Both the position numbers and the translations under genes were made by a program. From contig NZ_JABBXB010000005.1 in the NCBI RefSeq assembly GCF_013387485.1, forward strand, positions 1 through 64,000: 64,000 nucleotides of DNA, written 5' to 3'. Positions 17,314 through 27,369 of this stretch are shown one piece after another. Numbering within the stretch: the first letter of the stretch is position 1; the number at the start of each line of letters is the position of its first letter. This stretch comes from Stenotrophomonas sp. SAM-B (GTDB lineage Bacteria; Pseudomonadota; Gammaproteobacteria; Xanthomonadales; Xanthomonadaceae). A model generated the notes under the pieces. The model did not search any database. It worked only from the letters and a program-made list of their open reading frames with translations, and was not told the DNA's origin.

Positions 17314-17688
17314 ATGAGCACACCCACCCGTTCGCTGTCCCTGTTGGCGGCCACTGCGCTGGCCGCAGGCCTGGGGGTCACCGCCTCGGCATCCGCGTTG
17401 AGCATGACCGAGCTGGCCCAGGGCTATCTGGTGGTTGGCCAGGCGGCGACGAAGGCCGCCGAGGGCAAATGTGGCGAAGGCAAGTGCGGTGCGCACGGCG
17501 GCAAGGCCGGGACGGAGGCGGGCGACAAGGCCGCAACGACCGGTGCCAAGGCCGCCGAAGGCAAGTCTGGGGAAGGCAAGTGCGGCGCCGACAAAGCGAA
17601 GGCCACCGGCACCAAGGCCAAGGCCGCGGGCGACACGAAGACGGCGGAAGGCAAGTGCGGCGAAGGCAAGTGCGGTGCCAAGCACTGA
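17314..17688 (+). CDS. hvfA: RiPP metallophore precursor with EGKCG repeats (HvfA/bufferin type)
   Basis: The 124-aa exported precursor has a Sec-type leader in residues 1-29 (ends TASASA-LSM). The mature part is low-complexity Lys/Gly/Ala with three blocks of paired motifs: [10 protein letters not shown] at 50-59, [10 protein letters not shown] at 82-91 and [10 protein letters not shown] at 112-121. So there are five EGKCG units and one EGKSG (Ser85). In HvfA-type and bufferin peptides, the Cys of EGKCG is oxidised by a DUF692/DUF2063 enzyme pair to an oxazolone-thioamide or related group that binds copper. The next two genes are exactly that pair. AAGGAGAT lies 6 bp before the ATG. It is made in the cytosol, modified, then exported to the periplasm. 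Confidence 0.9.
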   Translation: MSTPTRSLSLLAATALAAGLGVTASASALSMTELAQGYLVVGQAATKAAEGKCGEGKCGAHGGKAGTEAGDKAATTGAKAAEGKSGEGKCGADKAKATGTKAKAAGDTKTAEGKCGEGKCGAKH

Positions 17689-18547
17689 CGCGCTGGCCAC
17701 TGGCCTGGACCGGTCGTCGCTGCCTGCGGCGGCGACCGGCCTTGGTCTGCGCCGGGCCCTGCTGCAGGACCTGCGCGATGCGCCCGCCGGCGATGTCGAC
17801 TTCCTCGAGTGCGCCCCGGAAAACTGGATCGGCGTCGGCGGGCCGGCCGGCGACGCGCTCGCCGAACTGGCCACGCGCTACCCGCTGACCTGCCACGGGC
17901 TGTCGCTCTCACTGGGCAGCACCGCGCCGCTGGATACCGTGCTGCTGGAACAGGTAGGACGCTTCCTGGACCGGCACAACGTGCCGCTCTACAGCGAACA
18001 CCTGAGCTACTGCAGCGATGAAGGCCACCTCTACGACCTCCTGCCGCTCCCCTTCACCGATGAGGCGGTACGCCACACCGCGGCGCGCATCGCCCGCGTG
18101 CAGGACGCGCTCGGCAGGCGCATCGCGGTGGAAAACGTGTCCTATTACCTCGCCCCGGAACCGGCCATGGACGAACTGGCGTTCACCAACGCGGTGCTGG
18201 CGGAGGCCGACTGCGACCTGCTGCTGGACGTCAACAACGTCTACGTCAACGCCTGCAACCATGGTTACGACGCCGACACGTTCATCGCCGGGCTTCCTGC
18301 CGCGCGCATCGTCTGCCTGCATGTCGCCGGCCATCTGGACGAAGCACCCGACCTGAAGATCGACACCCACGGCAGCGCGGTGATCGACCCGGTCTGGGAC
18401 CTGCTCGCCCGCACCTATGCGCGCATCGGCGCGCGCCCGACCCTGCTGGAACGCGATTTCAATTTCCCCCCGTACGCCGAACTGCGCGGCGAACTGCATA
18501 CCATCCGCCGCCTGATGGCCGCCCATGCCGGAGCCGGGCATGACTGA
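17675..18547 (+). CDS. hvfB: multinuclear non-heme iron oxidative enzyme (MNIO, DUF692), HvfB-like
   Basis: The 290-aa TIM-barrel protein of the DUF692/MbnB family oxidises Cys residues of the precursor. Metal-ligand segments of the family are visible: [11 protein letters not shown] (His), YSEHLSYC (Glu, His), AVENVSYY (Glu), [16 protein letters not shown] (Asp, Asn, His), CLHVAGH (His), [13 protein letters not shown] (Asp, His) and LLERDFNFP (Glu). The start is GTG at 17675, which overlaps the last 14 bases of the precursor gene in another frame; no ATG is available before the conserved core. This coupling should keep the enzyme level tied to the precursor. The frame overlaps hvfC by 8 bp. 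Confidence 0.9.
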   Translation: MPSTDALATGLDRSSLPAAATGLGLRRALLQDLRDAPAGDVDFLECAPENWIGVGGPAGDALAELATRYPLTCHGLSLSLGSTAPLDTVLLEQVGRFLDRHNVPLYSEHLSYCSDEGHLYDLLPLPFTDEAVRHTAARIARVQDALGRRIAVENVSYYLAPEPAMDELAFTNAVLAEADCDLLLDVNNVYVNACNHGYDADTFIAGLPAARIVCLHVAGHLDEAPDLKIDTHGSAVIDPVWDLLARTYARIGARPTLLERDFNFPPYAELRGELHTIRRLMAAHAGAGHD

Positions 18548-19295
18548 CGCCCCTTCGCACCTGCACGCGCAGCAGAGGGCGTTCACCGCGCACCTGCGCG
18601 ACCCGGACCATGTCGCCGCACCCGCCGGACTGGACGCACGCCGGCTGGGGATCTACCAGCGGCTGGTGTTCAACAGCGTGCTGGGACTGCTTGGGACCGG
18701 CTTCCCGGTCTGCGTGCGACTGCTTGGCGAGGCGGCGTGGTCCACGTTGATCCGGCAGTTCTTCGCCCGACACCCCGCGCAGACCCCGTTGTTCACCGCA
18801 CTGGCCGCCGAGTTCGTGCAGTGGTTGCAGCAACAGCCCGCGCTGCCGCACCCGGCACTGGCCGAACTGGCCCACTACGAGTGGGTGGAAACGGCCCTGT
18901 ACCAGCTCGACGCGCAGCCCCTGCCGCCCTCCCCCGGCCTGGACCCGATGTCCGCGGCGCTGCAGCGTTCGCCGCTGGCCTGGCCGCTGCTCTATCACTG
19001 GCCGGTGCACCGGCTGGGCGCCGAGGATGCACCAGAGCATGCAGATACCGGTCCTACCGGGCTGCTGGTCCGGCGCGATCCCGATGGCCAGGTCCGCTTC
19101 GCCACGATCAGCCCGATGGCCGCGCAACTGCTGGAGCGGATCGGCCAGCATCCCGGCCACAGCGGCGCCACCTACCTTCAGCATCTCGCCGAGGCACACG
19201 GCCTGGCGGTCGATGTGCTGCTCCTGCCCGGCGCCGCCCTGCTGCGCCAATTCCATGGCAACGGGGTGATAGGCCCCGCCGCGCACGTTTCCTGA
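18540..19295 (+). CDS. hvfC: DUF2063 RiPP recognition/partner protein (HvfC-like)
   Basis: The 251-aa protein carries the DUF2063 domain in its N-terminal part ([48 protein letters not shown], then [14 protein letters not shown]). This family partners DUF692 enzymes, with an N-terminal helical part and a C-terminal winged-helix-like part that binds the precursor leader. The C-terminal region (about 160-240) fits a recognition element ([32 protein letters not shown]). The ATG at 18540 is preferred over 18525 because GGAG lies 6 bp upstream. It has 8 bp overlap with hvfB, confirming one operon. Confidence 0.88.
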   Translation: MTDAPSHLHAQQRAFTAHLRDPDHVAAPAGLDARRLGIYQRLVFNSVLGLLGTGFPVCVRLLGEAAWSTLIRQFFARHPAQTPLFTALAAEFVQWLQQQPALPHPALAELAHYEWVETALYQLDAQPLPPSPGLDPMSAALQRSPLAWPLLYHWPVHRLGAEDAPEHADTGPTGLLVRRDPDGQVRFATISPMAAQLLERIGQHPGHSGATYLQHLAEAHGLAVDVLLLPGAALLRQFHGNGVIGPAAHVS

Positions 19296-19319
19296 TCCCT
19301 CCCCAACGGAATCTCCCCG

Positions 19320-19826
19320 ATGAAGTCACCTCACCTGGTCGCGCTGCGCGACCGGCTGGACCGTGTTGCCCCGTGGTTCGCCCCGCTCGGCCTGCGCCTG
19401 CTGATGGGCTGGGAGTATTTCGAATCGGGTCGCGAAAAACTGCGCGGCCAGAACTGGTTCGAGGACCTGCAGCAGGCCTTCCCGTTTCCGTTCGACCAGT
19501 TGCCGGCGGCCCTCAACTGGCACCTCGCCACCTGGTTCGAGCTGGTTGGCGCGGCCTGCCTGCTGCTCGGGCTGGGCACCCGCTTGGCGGCCAGCAGCCT
19601 GCTGGTGCTGACCGTGGTCGCCACTGCCGCCGTGCACTGGCCGATGCACTGGGAGGGCCTGGGCGAGCTGGCGATGGGCTATGCCATCACCGACCAGGGC
19701 TTCGGCAACTTCAAACTGCCACTGCTGTTCATGGCCATGCTGCTGCCCCTCGCCCTGCAGGGCGCCGGCCCGCTGAGCCTGGACCACCTGCTGCGCCGCC
19801 GCGCACGCACGCCTGCCTTCGCCTGA
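19320..19826 (+). CDS. DoxX family membrane protein of the metallophore operon
   Basis: The 168-aa DoxX-type protein has four predicted membrane helices (about residues 22-35, 70-90, 95-112 and 130-150; for example [36 protein letters not shown]). The front has [25 protein letters not shown], the usual DoxX start. DoxX genes commonly close HvfABC/bufferin operons; a role in quinone-linked electron flow for the oxidising enzyme or in export has been suggested but not proven. It starts 24 bp after hvfC, on the same strand. Confidence 0.88.
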   Translation: MKSPHLVALRDRLDRVAPWFAPLGLRLLMGWEYFESGREKLRGQNWFEDLQQAFPFPFDQLPAALNWHLATWFELVGAACLLLGLGTRLAASSLLVLTVVATAAVHWPMHWEGLGELAMGYAITDQGFGNFKLPLLFMAMLLPLALQGAGPLSLDHLLRRRARTPAFA

Positions 19827-19857
19827 GCACGAGGGGGCGTACAGGGCGCTCTGCTAA

Positions 19858-20523
<666 letters not shown>

Positions 20524-20602
20524 CCGCGTCCGGCAGTGAGCTGACGCGCCGGACAGCATCCCGCACGAGCGGACAGGCCGCGCATCGCGGGGCCCCGCGG
20601 GC

Positions 20603-23600
20603 TCAGCCGATGCTGGTCCTGTCCCTGCCTTCGCTTTTCGCGCGGTATAGCGCGCGGTCGGCGCGCTGGTAGAGCAGCATCGGGGTGCGATCGGCGGCAT
20701 CGAGTTCGACCAGGCCGGCGCTGAAGGTGACCTTCAGGCCCGGAATCCCCGCCCAGTCCGGATGATCGTGGAACAGCCCGCGCAGGCGCGCGCAGACCTG
20801 CGCCGCTTCGTCCAGGCGGGTGTCGTTGAGCAGCAGCGCGAACTCCTCGCCGCCGGTCCGCGCCGGCATGTCCGAGTCGCGGCAGGCCGAGGCCAGCAGG
20901 CGCGCCACTTCGACCAGCACCACGTCGCCCACCGAGTGACTGTGCCGGTCGTTCACTTCCTTGAAGTGATCGATGTCCAGCACCACCAGGCACAGCGGGT
21001 GGCGGCTGCGCTGCGAACGGGCGAAGTCACGCGCCAGCGCTTCGTCGAAGGCACGCCGGTTCGGCAACCCGGTCAGCGCGTCTTCGCGCGCCTGCCGTTC
21101 GAATGCCTCGGCCTGCACCGCCAGGCGATCGGCCAGTTCGGTCTTCTCCTGGTTCAGCGCCTGCAGGTTGACCGTCTGCGTCTGCAGATCCAGCGTGGCT
21201 TCCTTCACCATCCGCGCCAACCGCACGTTGCTGGTCTTGTAGCGGTTGATCAGGTAGCGGTACAGCGCGACCAGGCCGGCCAGCAGCAGCAGCGCGGCGA
21301 TCAGCTGCACGCTGTGGCGCTGCCACAGGAACGGCTCCACCGTGAACTCCCAGACCGCCTCGCTGTCGCTCCAGACACCGCCGGGGTGCGCGGCCGAGAC
21401 GTGCAGCGTGTAATCGCCCGGCGGCAGGCCGATGAACTCCACGCTGCGCTGCTGGCCGCGTTCGATCCAGCCCTTGTCCAGGCCCTCCAGGCGGGTGCGG
21501 TAGCGGATGCGCTCGGAGAGCAGATAGCTCAGCCCGACGTAGCTCACGCTCAGCCGGCGCCCGCCGGGAATCGAATTGTGATTGCTCCCCTGCCAATGCA
21601 GGGGCGCCCCGTCGACCTGCACGTTCTCGATCACCGCCGGCGGCGCCAGGCGCTCGCGGAAGCGCTGCAGGCGCAGTGGATCGACCGTGCTCAGGCCACC
21701 GGCGGTGACCACCCAGAAGGTGCCGTCCTGGCGCAGGATCGCCGACGGACCGGAGCTGCCGTTGGCCTGCGAGTTGGCCATGCCGTCGATCTCGTTGTAA
21801 TGCTCCACCTCCACCCGCGCGGCGCGGCCATCGGCGACGGCGTTGAGCATCGTCATGTCGGTGCGCAGCACGCCACGGTTGCTGCTGACCCAGACGTTGC
21901 CGACCCGGTCGGGCACCAGCTGGAACACCGTATCCACCGGCATGCCCTGCTCCAGGCCGACCCGCGCGAGCTGGCCTTCCTGGTAGCGGTACAGGCCGCG
22001 ATCGGTGCTGACCCACATCGCATCGCCGATCTGCTGGAACCCGAACACACTGCGGCCACCGCCCAACGGCTGCAGATCGATGGACTGCACCCGCCCCCCC
22101 CGCAGCACCCGGATGCCTTCGATGGTGCCGATCCACAGTGCGCCGTCGTCGTCATGCGCCAGTGCGGTGATCAGCCCGCCGGGCATGCCCGGGATCGCCG
22201 GCTGCTCGGCCCTGCCGGCCTCGATGCGGACCACGCCCTTCTGCGTGCCGGCCCAGACCACGCCGTCGCGGTCGATGCTGATCGCACGGATGTTGCCGCC
22301 CGGCAGCCCTTCGGCCGTGCCGTAGCCACGCAGGCGCTGGCCCTGTTCGTTGATCCGGAAGATGCCGTCGCCGAAGGTGCCTACCCACAGCGTCCCTTCG
22401 CGGTCCTGGGCCAGGCTCAGCACCGAAGGACTCTTGCCAACGTTGTTGCGCAACGGCACCGGACTGAAGTGGCCCTGCGCGTCGCGCCGGTCCAGGCCAC
22501 TGGCGCTGCCGATCCAGAGCTGGCGCTGGCGATCCTCGAACACCGTCCGCACGTAGTCGCCGCTGAGGCCGTCGCGCTCGGTGAAGCTGCTGAACAGCGT
22601 CTCGCGCAGCCGGTACAGCCCGCCGTTGGCGCCGACCCAGATGCTGCCCTCGGCATCTTCGCGCAGGCTGACCACGCGCCCGCCCGGCAGTGAGAGCCCC
22701 GTCGGCAGCCGCTCCAGGCCATGCCGCGACAACCGCAGCAGACCTTGATTCTCGGTGCCCAGCCAGAGGTCGCCATGGCGGTCCTGCAGCATCGCCGTGA
22801 TGTGGGTCACGCCGGGCAGGCGGTGCTGCAGCAGCGGCACCCCGTCCTGCATGCGGTAGATGCGCTCGCCGGCCACCACCCACATCACCCCGTCGGGCCC
22901 CCGGTATGGCCAGACCAGGCCACGCCCCAGACCCCAGCTGTCCGGCGCGCGGCGCAGCACGCCGTCGGTATCGCGCACCACCAGCCCGTCGAGGGTGCCG
23001 ACCCAGACCCGGTCCTGCGCATCCACCACCAGCTTGGTGAAACTCAGCGCCATCGGCACGTCGGCGGGCGGTGGCTGGTAGTCGATGACGCCCTCCGGCC
23101 CGAGGCTGGCGATGCCCTTGCCTTCATACAGCAGCCACAGGCGTCCATGGCTGTCCATCTGCATGGCCTGGATCAGCACCTGCGGGGTGTCGGCACGGTG
23201 CTCCCAGACCTGCCAGCGGCCGTCCGTCCCACGCCGGGTCACGTTGCCGCGCGAGTCACTGATCCACAGTGCGCCGCTGCGGTCCACCAGCAGCGCGCCC
23301 ACGCCGTTGTCGCGCAGACCGGGCGTGGTGCTGCGGTCGAACACGGTGAAATCCAGGCCGTTGTAACGGACCAGGCCCTCCCAGGTGGCGAACCAGAGAT
23401 GCCCTTCGGGGGTCTGGGCGATGTCGCGCAGGGAGTTGTGCGGCAGCCCGTTGCGCGAGGTCCAGACATCGATGGCGTAATCGCGCAGCGGCGGCGGACC
23501 ATCCTGCGCCGACAGCGTCCAGGGCACCGCGCACAGCAGCATCAGCCACAGCGCTGCGGCCTGCAGCGTCGGCAGGCGCGGGAACCCTGGTTGTACCGGC

Positions 23601-23632
23601 CGCCACCGGCTCCTGCCCCCCCGATCGCTCAT
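20603..23632 (-). CDS. membrane diguanylate cyclase with two-component-type propeller sensor
   Basis: The 1009-aa protein makes cyclic-di-GMP. A signal/anchor (about 22-42) is followed by two seven-bladed propellers of Reg_prop repeats (about 50-690; recurrent L-W-x-G-T/A units such as DLWLGTENQGLLRL, SIWVGANGGLYRL and TLWVGTFGDGIFRI). Next come a Y_Y_Y domain (about 700-770), one membrane helix (LIAALLLLAGLVALYRYL), a short coiled coil, and a GGDEF domain with the active site GGEEF (ARTGGEEFALLLND). The I-site RxxD is not obvious. This is the sensor layout of hybrid kinases, but with a cyclase output. The periplasmic ligand is unknown, possibly a glycan. It is a single gene on its strand. 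Confidence 0.9.
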   Translation of the reverse strand: MSDRGGRSRWRPVQPGFPRLPTLQAAALWLMLLCAVPWTLSAQDGPPPLRDYAIDVWTSRNGLPHNSLRDIAQTPEGHLWFATWEGLVRYNGLDFTVFDRSTTPGLRDNGVGALLVDRSGALWISDSRGNVTRRGTDGRWQVWEHRADTPQVLIQAMQMDSHGRLWLLYEGKGIASLGPEGVIDYQPPPADVPMALSFTKLVVDAQDRVWVGTLDGLVVRDTDGVLRRAPDSWGLGRGLVWPYRGPDGVMWVVAGERIYRMQDGVPLLQHRLPGVTHITAMLQDRHGDLWLGTENQGLLRLSRHGLERLPTGLSLPGGRVVSLREDAEGSIWVGANGGLYRLRETLFSSFTERDGLSGDYVRTVFEDRQRQLWIGSASGLDRRDAQGHFSPVPLRNNVGKSPSVLSLAQDREGTLWVGTFGDGIFRINEQGQRLRGYGTAEGLPGGNIRAISIDRDGVVWAGTQKGVVRIEAGRAEQPAIPGMPGGLITALAHDDDGALWIGTIEGIRVLRGGRVQSIDLQPLGGGRSVFGFQQIGDAMWVSTDRGLYRYQEGQLARVGLEQGMPVDTVFQLVPDRVGNVWVSSNRGVLRTDMTMLNAVADGRAARVEVEHYNEIDGMANSQANGSSGPSAILRQDGTFWVVTAGGLSTVDPLRLQRFRERLAPPAVIENVQVDGAPLHWQGSNHNSIPGGRRLSVSYVGLSYLLSERIRYRTRLEGLDKGWIERGQQRSVEFIGLPPGDYTLHVSAAHPGGVWSDSEAVWEFTVEPFLWQRHSVQLIAALLLLAGLVALYRYLINRYKTSNVRLARMVKEATLDLQTQTVNLQALNQEKTELADRLAVQAEAFERQAREDALTGLPNRRAFDEALARDFARSQRSRHPLCLVVLDIDHFKEVNDRHSHSVGDVVLVEVARLLASACRDSDMPARTGGEEFALLLNDTRLDEAAQVCARLRGLFHDHPDWAGIPGLKVTFSAGLVELDAADRTPMLLYQRADRALYRAKSEGRDRTSIG

Positions 23633-23784
23633 CCGTGTGGATCAGCCCTGGGCAGGCGCCGTGCGCATGGGGGGGACGGCCGTGCACCAGCGCGGAGGCT
23701 GGCAGAGTCGTACGCTCTCATGGGGGAGACGCTGGAAAGAGATGCCCATAGTAGGCAAATCCTTGCGTTTTGGGGGAGCCGGCG

Positions 23785-25203
23785 TCAGCTCCCGCGGGGT
23801 CCCGATGGCACCCGCGCCGGCGACGTCCAGCGCACGATCGCCTCCAGCCCGCCCTGGGGATGGTTGCGCAGGTGCAGGGTCGCGCCGTCCTTTTCGGCCA
23901 AGGCGCGGGCGATGGTGAGGCCCAACCCGGCCCCCCCGGTCTGGCGCGAGCGCGAGGTCTCCAGCCGCACGAACGGGTCGAACACCGCTTCCAGTTCGTC
24001 CTCGGCCAGGCCCGGGCCGCTGTCGCGGATGCGCACCTCCACGTCCTGCCCGACCTGCTTCACCCGCACGCGCGCGGTCTGGCCGTACATCACCGCGTTG
24101 TCGACCAGGTTGGAGAACAGGCGGTGCATGGCCAGCGGGCGCAGCATAAGCACCGCCCCGCTCGGCTGCTCGAAATGGACATCGGCCCCGGCCTCGGCGG
24201 CATCTTCGACGATGCTCTCCAACAGCGAATCCAGGTCCAGCGCGGCGCGCTGCTCGGCGCTTTCGGCGCTGCGGGCCAGCTCCAGGCCTTCGCGGATCAG
24301 CGCCTGCATCGCACCGAGATCGCCGATCAGGCGCTCGCGCAGCGCCTCGTCGGTGACGTTCTCCAGGCGCAGGCGCAGGCGGGTTACCGGTGTCTGCAGG
24401 TCGTGGGTGATCGCCGCCAGCATCTGGGTGCGCTCACCGAGATGGCGCTGCAGGCGCTTCTGCATGGCGTTGAAGGCTTCGGCCGCCCGGCGCACCTCGA
24501 ACGGCCCGGTCACCGGCATCGGCGCGCCCTGCAGGTCATCGCCCAGCGCGGCGGCGGCATCGGCCAGGCGCTGCAGCGGTGCACTGGCCATCCGCGCCAC
24601 GATGTAGGCCAGGATCGCGATCGCCACCACCAGCAGGGTCAGGAACAGCGGGTCCACGGCGAGCACGCCGTTGTGCGCGACCGCCGGGGAATCCAGCGCC
24701 AGCCGCAGGGGCGTGCCGTCGGTCAGCTGCAGGGTCACCACGCGGCACTTGGGCGGAATGAACGCCGGGTCGCGCTCGCGCGGCGGGTGCCGCATCTTGT
24801 CCTTGTCGCGCGGGGGGCGCGGCAGCAGTTCCGGCAGCCGCGGCAGGCAGGAGCGGAACGAGGTGAAGGCGACCTGGCTGCTCGCCACCGGACCGGGCCG
24901 GTCGTCAAGGATCTCCATCAACGCCGCATCGGGCCGGCCGATGCGCGCGCCTTCCGGCAGTTGCCGCACACTCGGCCCGCCACTGGTGAGCAGGCGCTGG
25001 CGCAGCTCCGGATTGCCATCGAGCAGGTTCACGAACCCCTGCAGGCGATCCGCGATGCGGTTGAGGTTCTGCCGTTCGAATTCCTGCTGGCGCTTGGTAC
25101 TGGCCAGCATGGTCGCGCCGATCGCCGCCACGCTCATGCCCAGCAGCAGGATGACGAACAGCCGCCCCACCATCGAGGAAAAGAAGTGGCGCAGGCGTTT
25201 CAT
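23785..25203 (-). CDS. sensor histidine kinase of the MacRS-like two-component system
   Basis: The 472-aa membrane kinase has a first helix at residues 12-32 (VGRLFVILLLGMSVAAIGATML), a periplasmic sensor of about 130 residues with two Cys (RSCLPRL, PPKCRVV), and a second helix near 165-185 (PLFLTLLVVAIAILAYIVARM). HAMP follows, then HisKA with the phospho-His in LAAITHDLQTPVTRLRLRLE. The HATPase domain has LVDNAVMYGQ (N box), IRDSGPGLAEDEL and TGGAGLGLTIARALAEKDG. It phosphorylates the regulator whose gene overlaps it by 4 bp. The pair is divergent from the MacAB-type pump. Confidence 0.9.
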   Translation of the reverse strand: MKRLRHFFSSMVGRLFVILLLGMSVAAIGATMLASTKRQQEFERQNLNRIADRLQGFVNLLDGNPELRQRLLTSGGPSVRQLPEGARIGRPDAALMEILDDRPGPVASSQVAFTSFRSCLPRLPELLPRPPRDKDKMRHPPRERDPAFIPPKCRVVTLQLTDGTPLRLALDSPAVAHNGVLAVDPLFLTLLVVAIAILAYIVARMASAPLQRLADAAAALGDDLQGAPMPVTGPFEVRRAAEAFNAMQKRLQRHLGERTQMLAAITHDLQTPVTRLRLRLENVTDEALRERLIGDLGAMQALIREGLELARSAESAEQRAALDLDSLLESIVEDAAEAGADVHFEQPSGAVLMLRPLAMHRLFSNLVDNAVMYGQTARVRVKQVGQDVEVRIRDSGPGLAEDELEAVFDPFVRLETSRSRQTGGAGLGLTIARALAEKDGATLHLRNHPQGGLEAIVRWTSPARVPSGPRGS

Positions 25204-25928
25204 TCCAGGGTGACTGCCGCAGCGAGCACGTAGCCTTCATTGCGCACGGTCTTGATCAGCCCGTCGCTGCCGCCGTCATCGGCGAGCTTGTTGCGCAGGC
25301 GGCTGACCTGCAGGTCGATCGCACGGTCCTGCGACTCGTAGTTGCGACCGCTGCTCAGCGAAACCAGCTGCTCGCGCGAGAGCACCTTGTTGGCATGCCC
25401 GACGAACACCCGCAGCAGGCGGAACTCGGCGCCGGACAACACCACCACGCGCCCATCCGGATCGACCAGGTGGCGGTGTTCCAGGTCGAACACCCAGCTG
25501 GCGAAGCGCGCGCGGCGGATCGCCAGCGGCTCCAGGTTGGCCGGCAATGCTTCGGTACGGCGCAGCACGTTGCGGATGCGTGCGAGCAGCTCGCGCGGCT
25601 CGAACGGCTTGGCCAGGTAATCGTCGGCGCCCATCTCCAGGCCCAGCACGCGGTCGATCGGCTCGCTGCGTGCGGTCAACATGATCACCGGCGTGCTCGA
25701 GCGCGCGCGCAGGTCGCGGCACAGGGTCAGGCCGTCTTCGCGGGGCAGGTTGAGGTCGAGCACGATCAGGTCCACATGCTCGCGCTCCAGCAGCTGGCGC
25801 ATGCCGTGGCCATCGCTGGCGGTGCTCACCAGGTAACCGGCGCGGCCGAGCTGCTCGGCGAGCAGCTGGCGGATATCGTTGTCGTCATCGACGATCAGCA
25901 GTCTGTGCATGCTGTTGGCAGTCTCCAT
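25200..25928 (-). CDS. OmpR/PhoB-type response regulator
   Basis: The 242-aa protein is a receiver plus winged-helix DNA-binding regulator. The receiver has LLIVDDDNDIRQLL (acidic pocket), phospho-acceptor Asp in LIVLDLNLPREDG, Thr in VIMLTARSE and Lys in DDYLAKPFEPREL. The C-terminal effector domain (about 135-240) has LSGAEFRLLRVFVGHANKVLSREQL and IDLQVSRLRNKLADDGGSDGLIKTVRNEGYVLA. Two ATG codons are possible (25928, 25910); I used the first. The 200 bp to the divergent macA contain repeated TACATCT and inverted GTTTC/GAAAC words that could be its sites. Confidence 0.92.
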   Translation of the reverse strand: METANSMHRLLIVDDDNDIRQLLAEQLGRAGYLVSTASDGHGMRQLLEREHVDLIVLDLNLPREDGLTLCRDLRARSSTPVIMLTARSEPIDRVLGLEMGADDYLAKPFEPRELLARIRNVLRRTEALPANLEPLAIRRARFASWVFDLEHRHLVDPDGRVVVLSGAEFRLLRVFVGHANKVLSREQLVSLSSGRNYESQDRAIDLQVSRLRNKLADDGGSDGLIKTVRNEGYVLAAAVTLE

Positions 25929-26130
25929 GCGGCGATCATCCCCTGTCGGGAGCTGAACCGCATCTCCTGGTTTGCGTACATCTGTTTCAAAGGGCGATGC
26001 GGATACACAACGAAACGTGTCGTGCGCCGCAGAGATACATCTTGGTACACGGCGAGCATTGAGCCGGCGGTGAACGATCTTCACAATGCTGACAACGCCG
26101 ATGCACCGGCCTGCCGAGTTGACGATCATC

Positions 26131-27369
26131 GTGAAGCCCCGTTTGCCCAGAACCCGCCGTGCCCGCCTCCTGCTGCTGCTCGTGGTCCTCGTCCTGATCG
26201 CCGCGATTGTGGCATGGATGCTGCGCAAGCCGGCCGCGCCCACGCTGGCGACCTCACCGGTCAGCCGCGGCGACATCGAACAGACGGTGGAAGCCACCGG
26301 TGTGATCGACGCCTACAAGCTGGTCAGCGTCGGTGCACAGGCTTCGGGGCAGATCAAATCGCTCAAGGTCCAGCTCGGCGATACCGTCAAGGAGGGCGAC
26401 CTGATTGCCGAGATCGACGCCACCACCCAGCAGAACCAGGTGCTCAACGCCCAGGCGTCTCTGGACCAGGTCAAGGCCCAGCGCGCGGTGCAGCAGGCCA
26501 GCCTGCGCGAAGCCGAGCTCGAATTCGCCCGCCAGCAGCAGATGCTGGCCGCCGAGGCCACCTCGCGCGCCGAGTTCGATGCGGCCGACGCGAAGCTCAA
26601 GACCGCACGCGCACAGATCCAGTCGTTCGACGCGCAGATCACCGGGCGCGAAACCGAACTGGGCACCGCCCGCGCCAACCTGGCCTATACCCGCATCACC
26701 GCACCCATGGACGGCACCGTGGTCGCGGTGGTCGCCGAGGAAGGCCGTACCGTGAACGCCAACCAGACCGCGCCGACCATCGTGATGCTGGCCCGGCTGG
26801 ACCTGGTGACGGTGAATGCCGAAGTGTCCGAAGCGGACGTGGTCAAGATCAAGGCCGGGATGCCGGTGTACTTCACCACGCTGGGTGAGCCGGACCGCAG
26901 ATTCCACGCCACGCTGCGCCAGATCAACCCGGCACCGTCCTCGATCGCCAACGACAGCTCCAGCAGCTCCAGTTCGTCCAGCTCCAGCTCCAGCACTGCG
27001 GTCTACTACAACGCCTTGTTCGATGTGGAAAATCCTGACGGCACGTTGCGCATCGACATGACCGCCCAGGTCTCGGTGATGCTCAAGCAGGCCAAGGACG
27101 TGCTGATCATTCCCGCCGTCGCGCTCGGTCCGAAGACCCGTGACGGGCAGTACATGGTGCGCGTGGCCGATGCCGATGGCATGCCCGCCCCGCGCAAGGT
27201 CAAGATCGGCATCAACAACGGCGCCAATGCCGAAGTGCTGTCCGGCCTGGCAGAAGGCGACAAGGTCATCGTCGGCGAAGGCGGCGGTGCGCAGGGTGCC
27301 GGCGGCGGCAACCGCGGCGGTGGCGGCGTGCGGATCAGCGGCCCCGGCATGGGTGGGCCGCGCCGATGA
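26131..27369 (+). CDS. macA: MacA-type periplasmic adaptor of a tripartite ABC efflux pump
   Basis: The 412-aa membrane-fusion protein has an inner-membrane anchor ([20 protein letters not shown]), a lipoyl half-motif VDVGAQ-like [19 protein letters not shown], and a helical hairpin (about 95-180) rich in Gln and Ala. The second lipoyl half is [17 protein letters not shown], followed by beta-barrel and membrane-proximal domains. It links MacB to the outer-membrane channel. A run of 13 Ser (about 272-284) replaces a short loop of E. coli MacA, and the tail is Gly-rich. GTG at 26131 gives the family's usual length before the anchor; ATG at 26086 or 26101 would extend it. No strong ribosome binding site decides. 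Confidence 0.9.
   Translation: MKPRLPRTRRARLLLLLVVLVLIAAIVAWMLRKPAAPTLATSPVSRGDIEQTVEATGVIDAYKLVSVGAQASGQIKSLKVQLGDTVKEGDLIAEIDATTQQNQVLNAQASLDQVKAQRAVQQASLREAELEFARQQQMLAAEATSRAEFDAADAKLKTARAQIQSFDAQITGRETELGTARANLAYTRITAPMDGTVVAVVAEEGRTVNANQTAPTIVMLARLDLVTVNAEVSEADVVKIKAGMPVYFTTLGEPDRRFHATLRQINPAPSSIANDSSSSSSSSSSSSSTAVYYNALFDVENPDGTLRIDMTAQVSVMLKQAKDVLIIPAVALGPKTRDGQYMVRVADADGMPAPRKVKIGINNGANAEVLSGLAEGDKVIVGEGGGAQGAGGGNRGGGGVRISGPGMGGPRR

Noticed and set aside
20762..25233. Chain of long plus-strand frames opposite the cyclase and kinase genes
   Set aside because: The sensor, kinase and GGDEF motifs are all on the minus strand; the plus-strand frames show only GC-driven composition.
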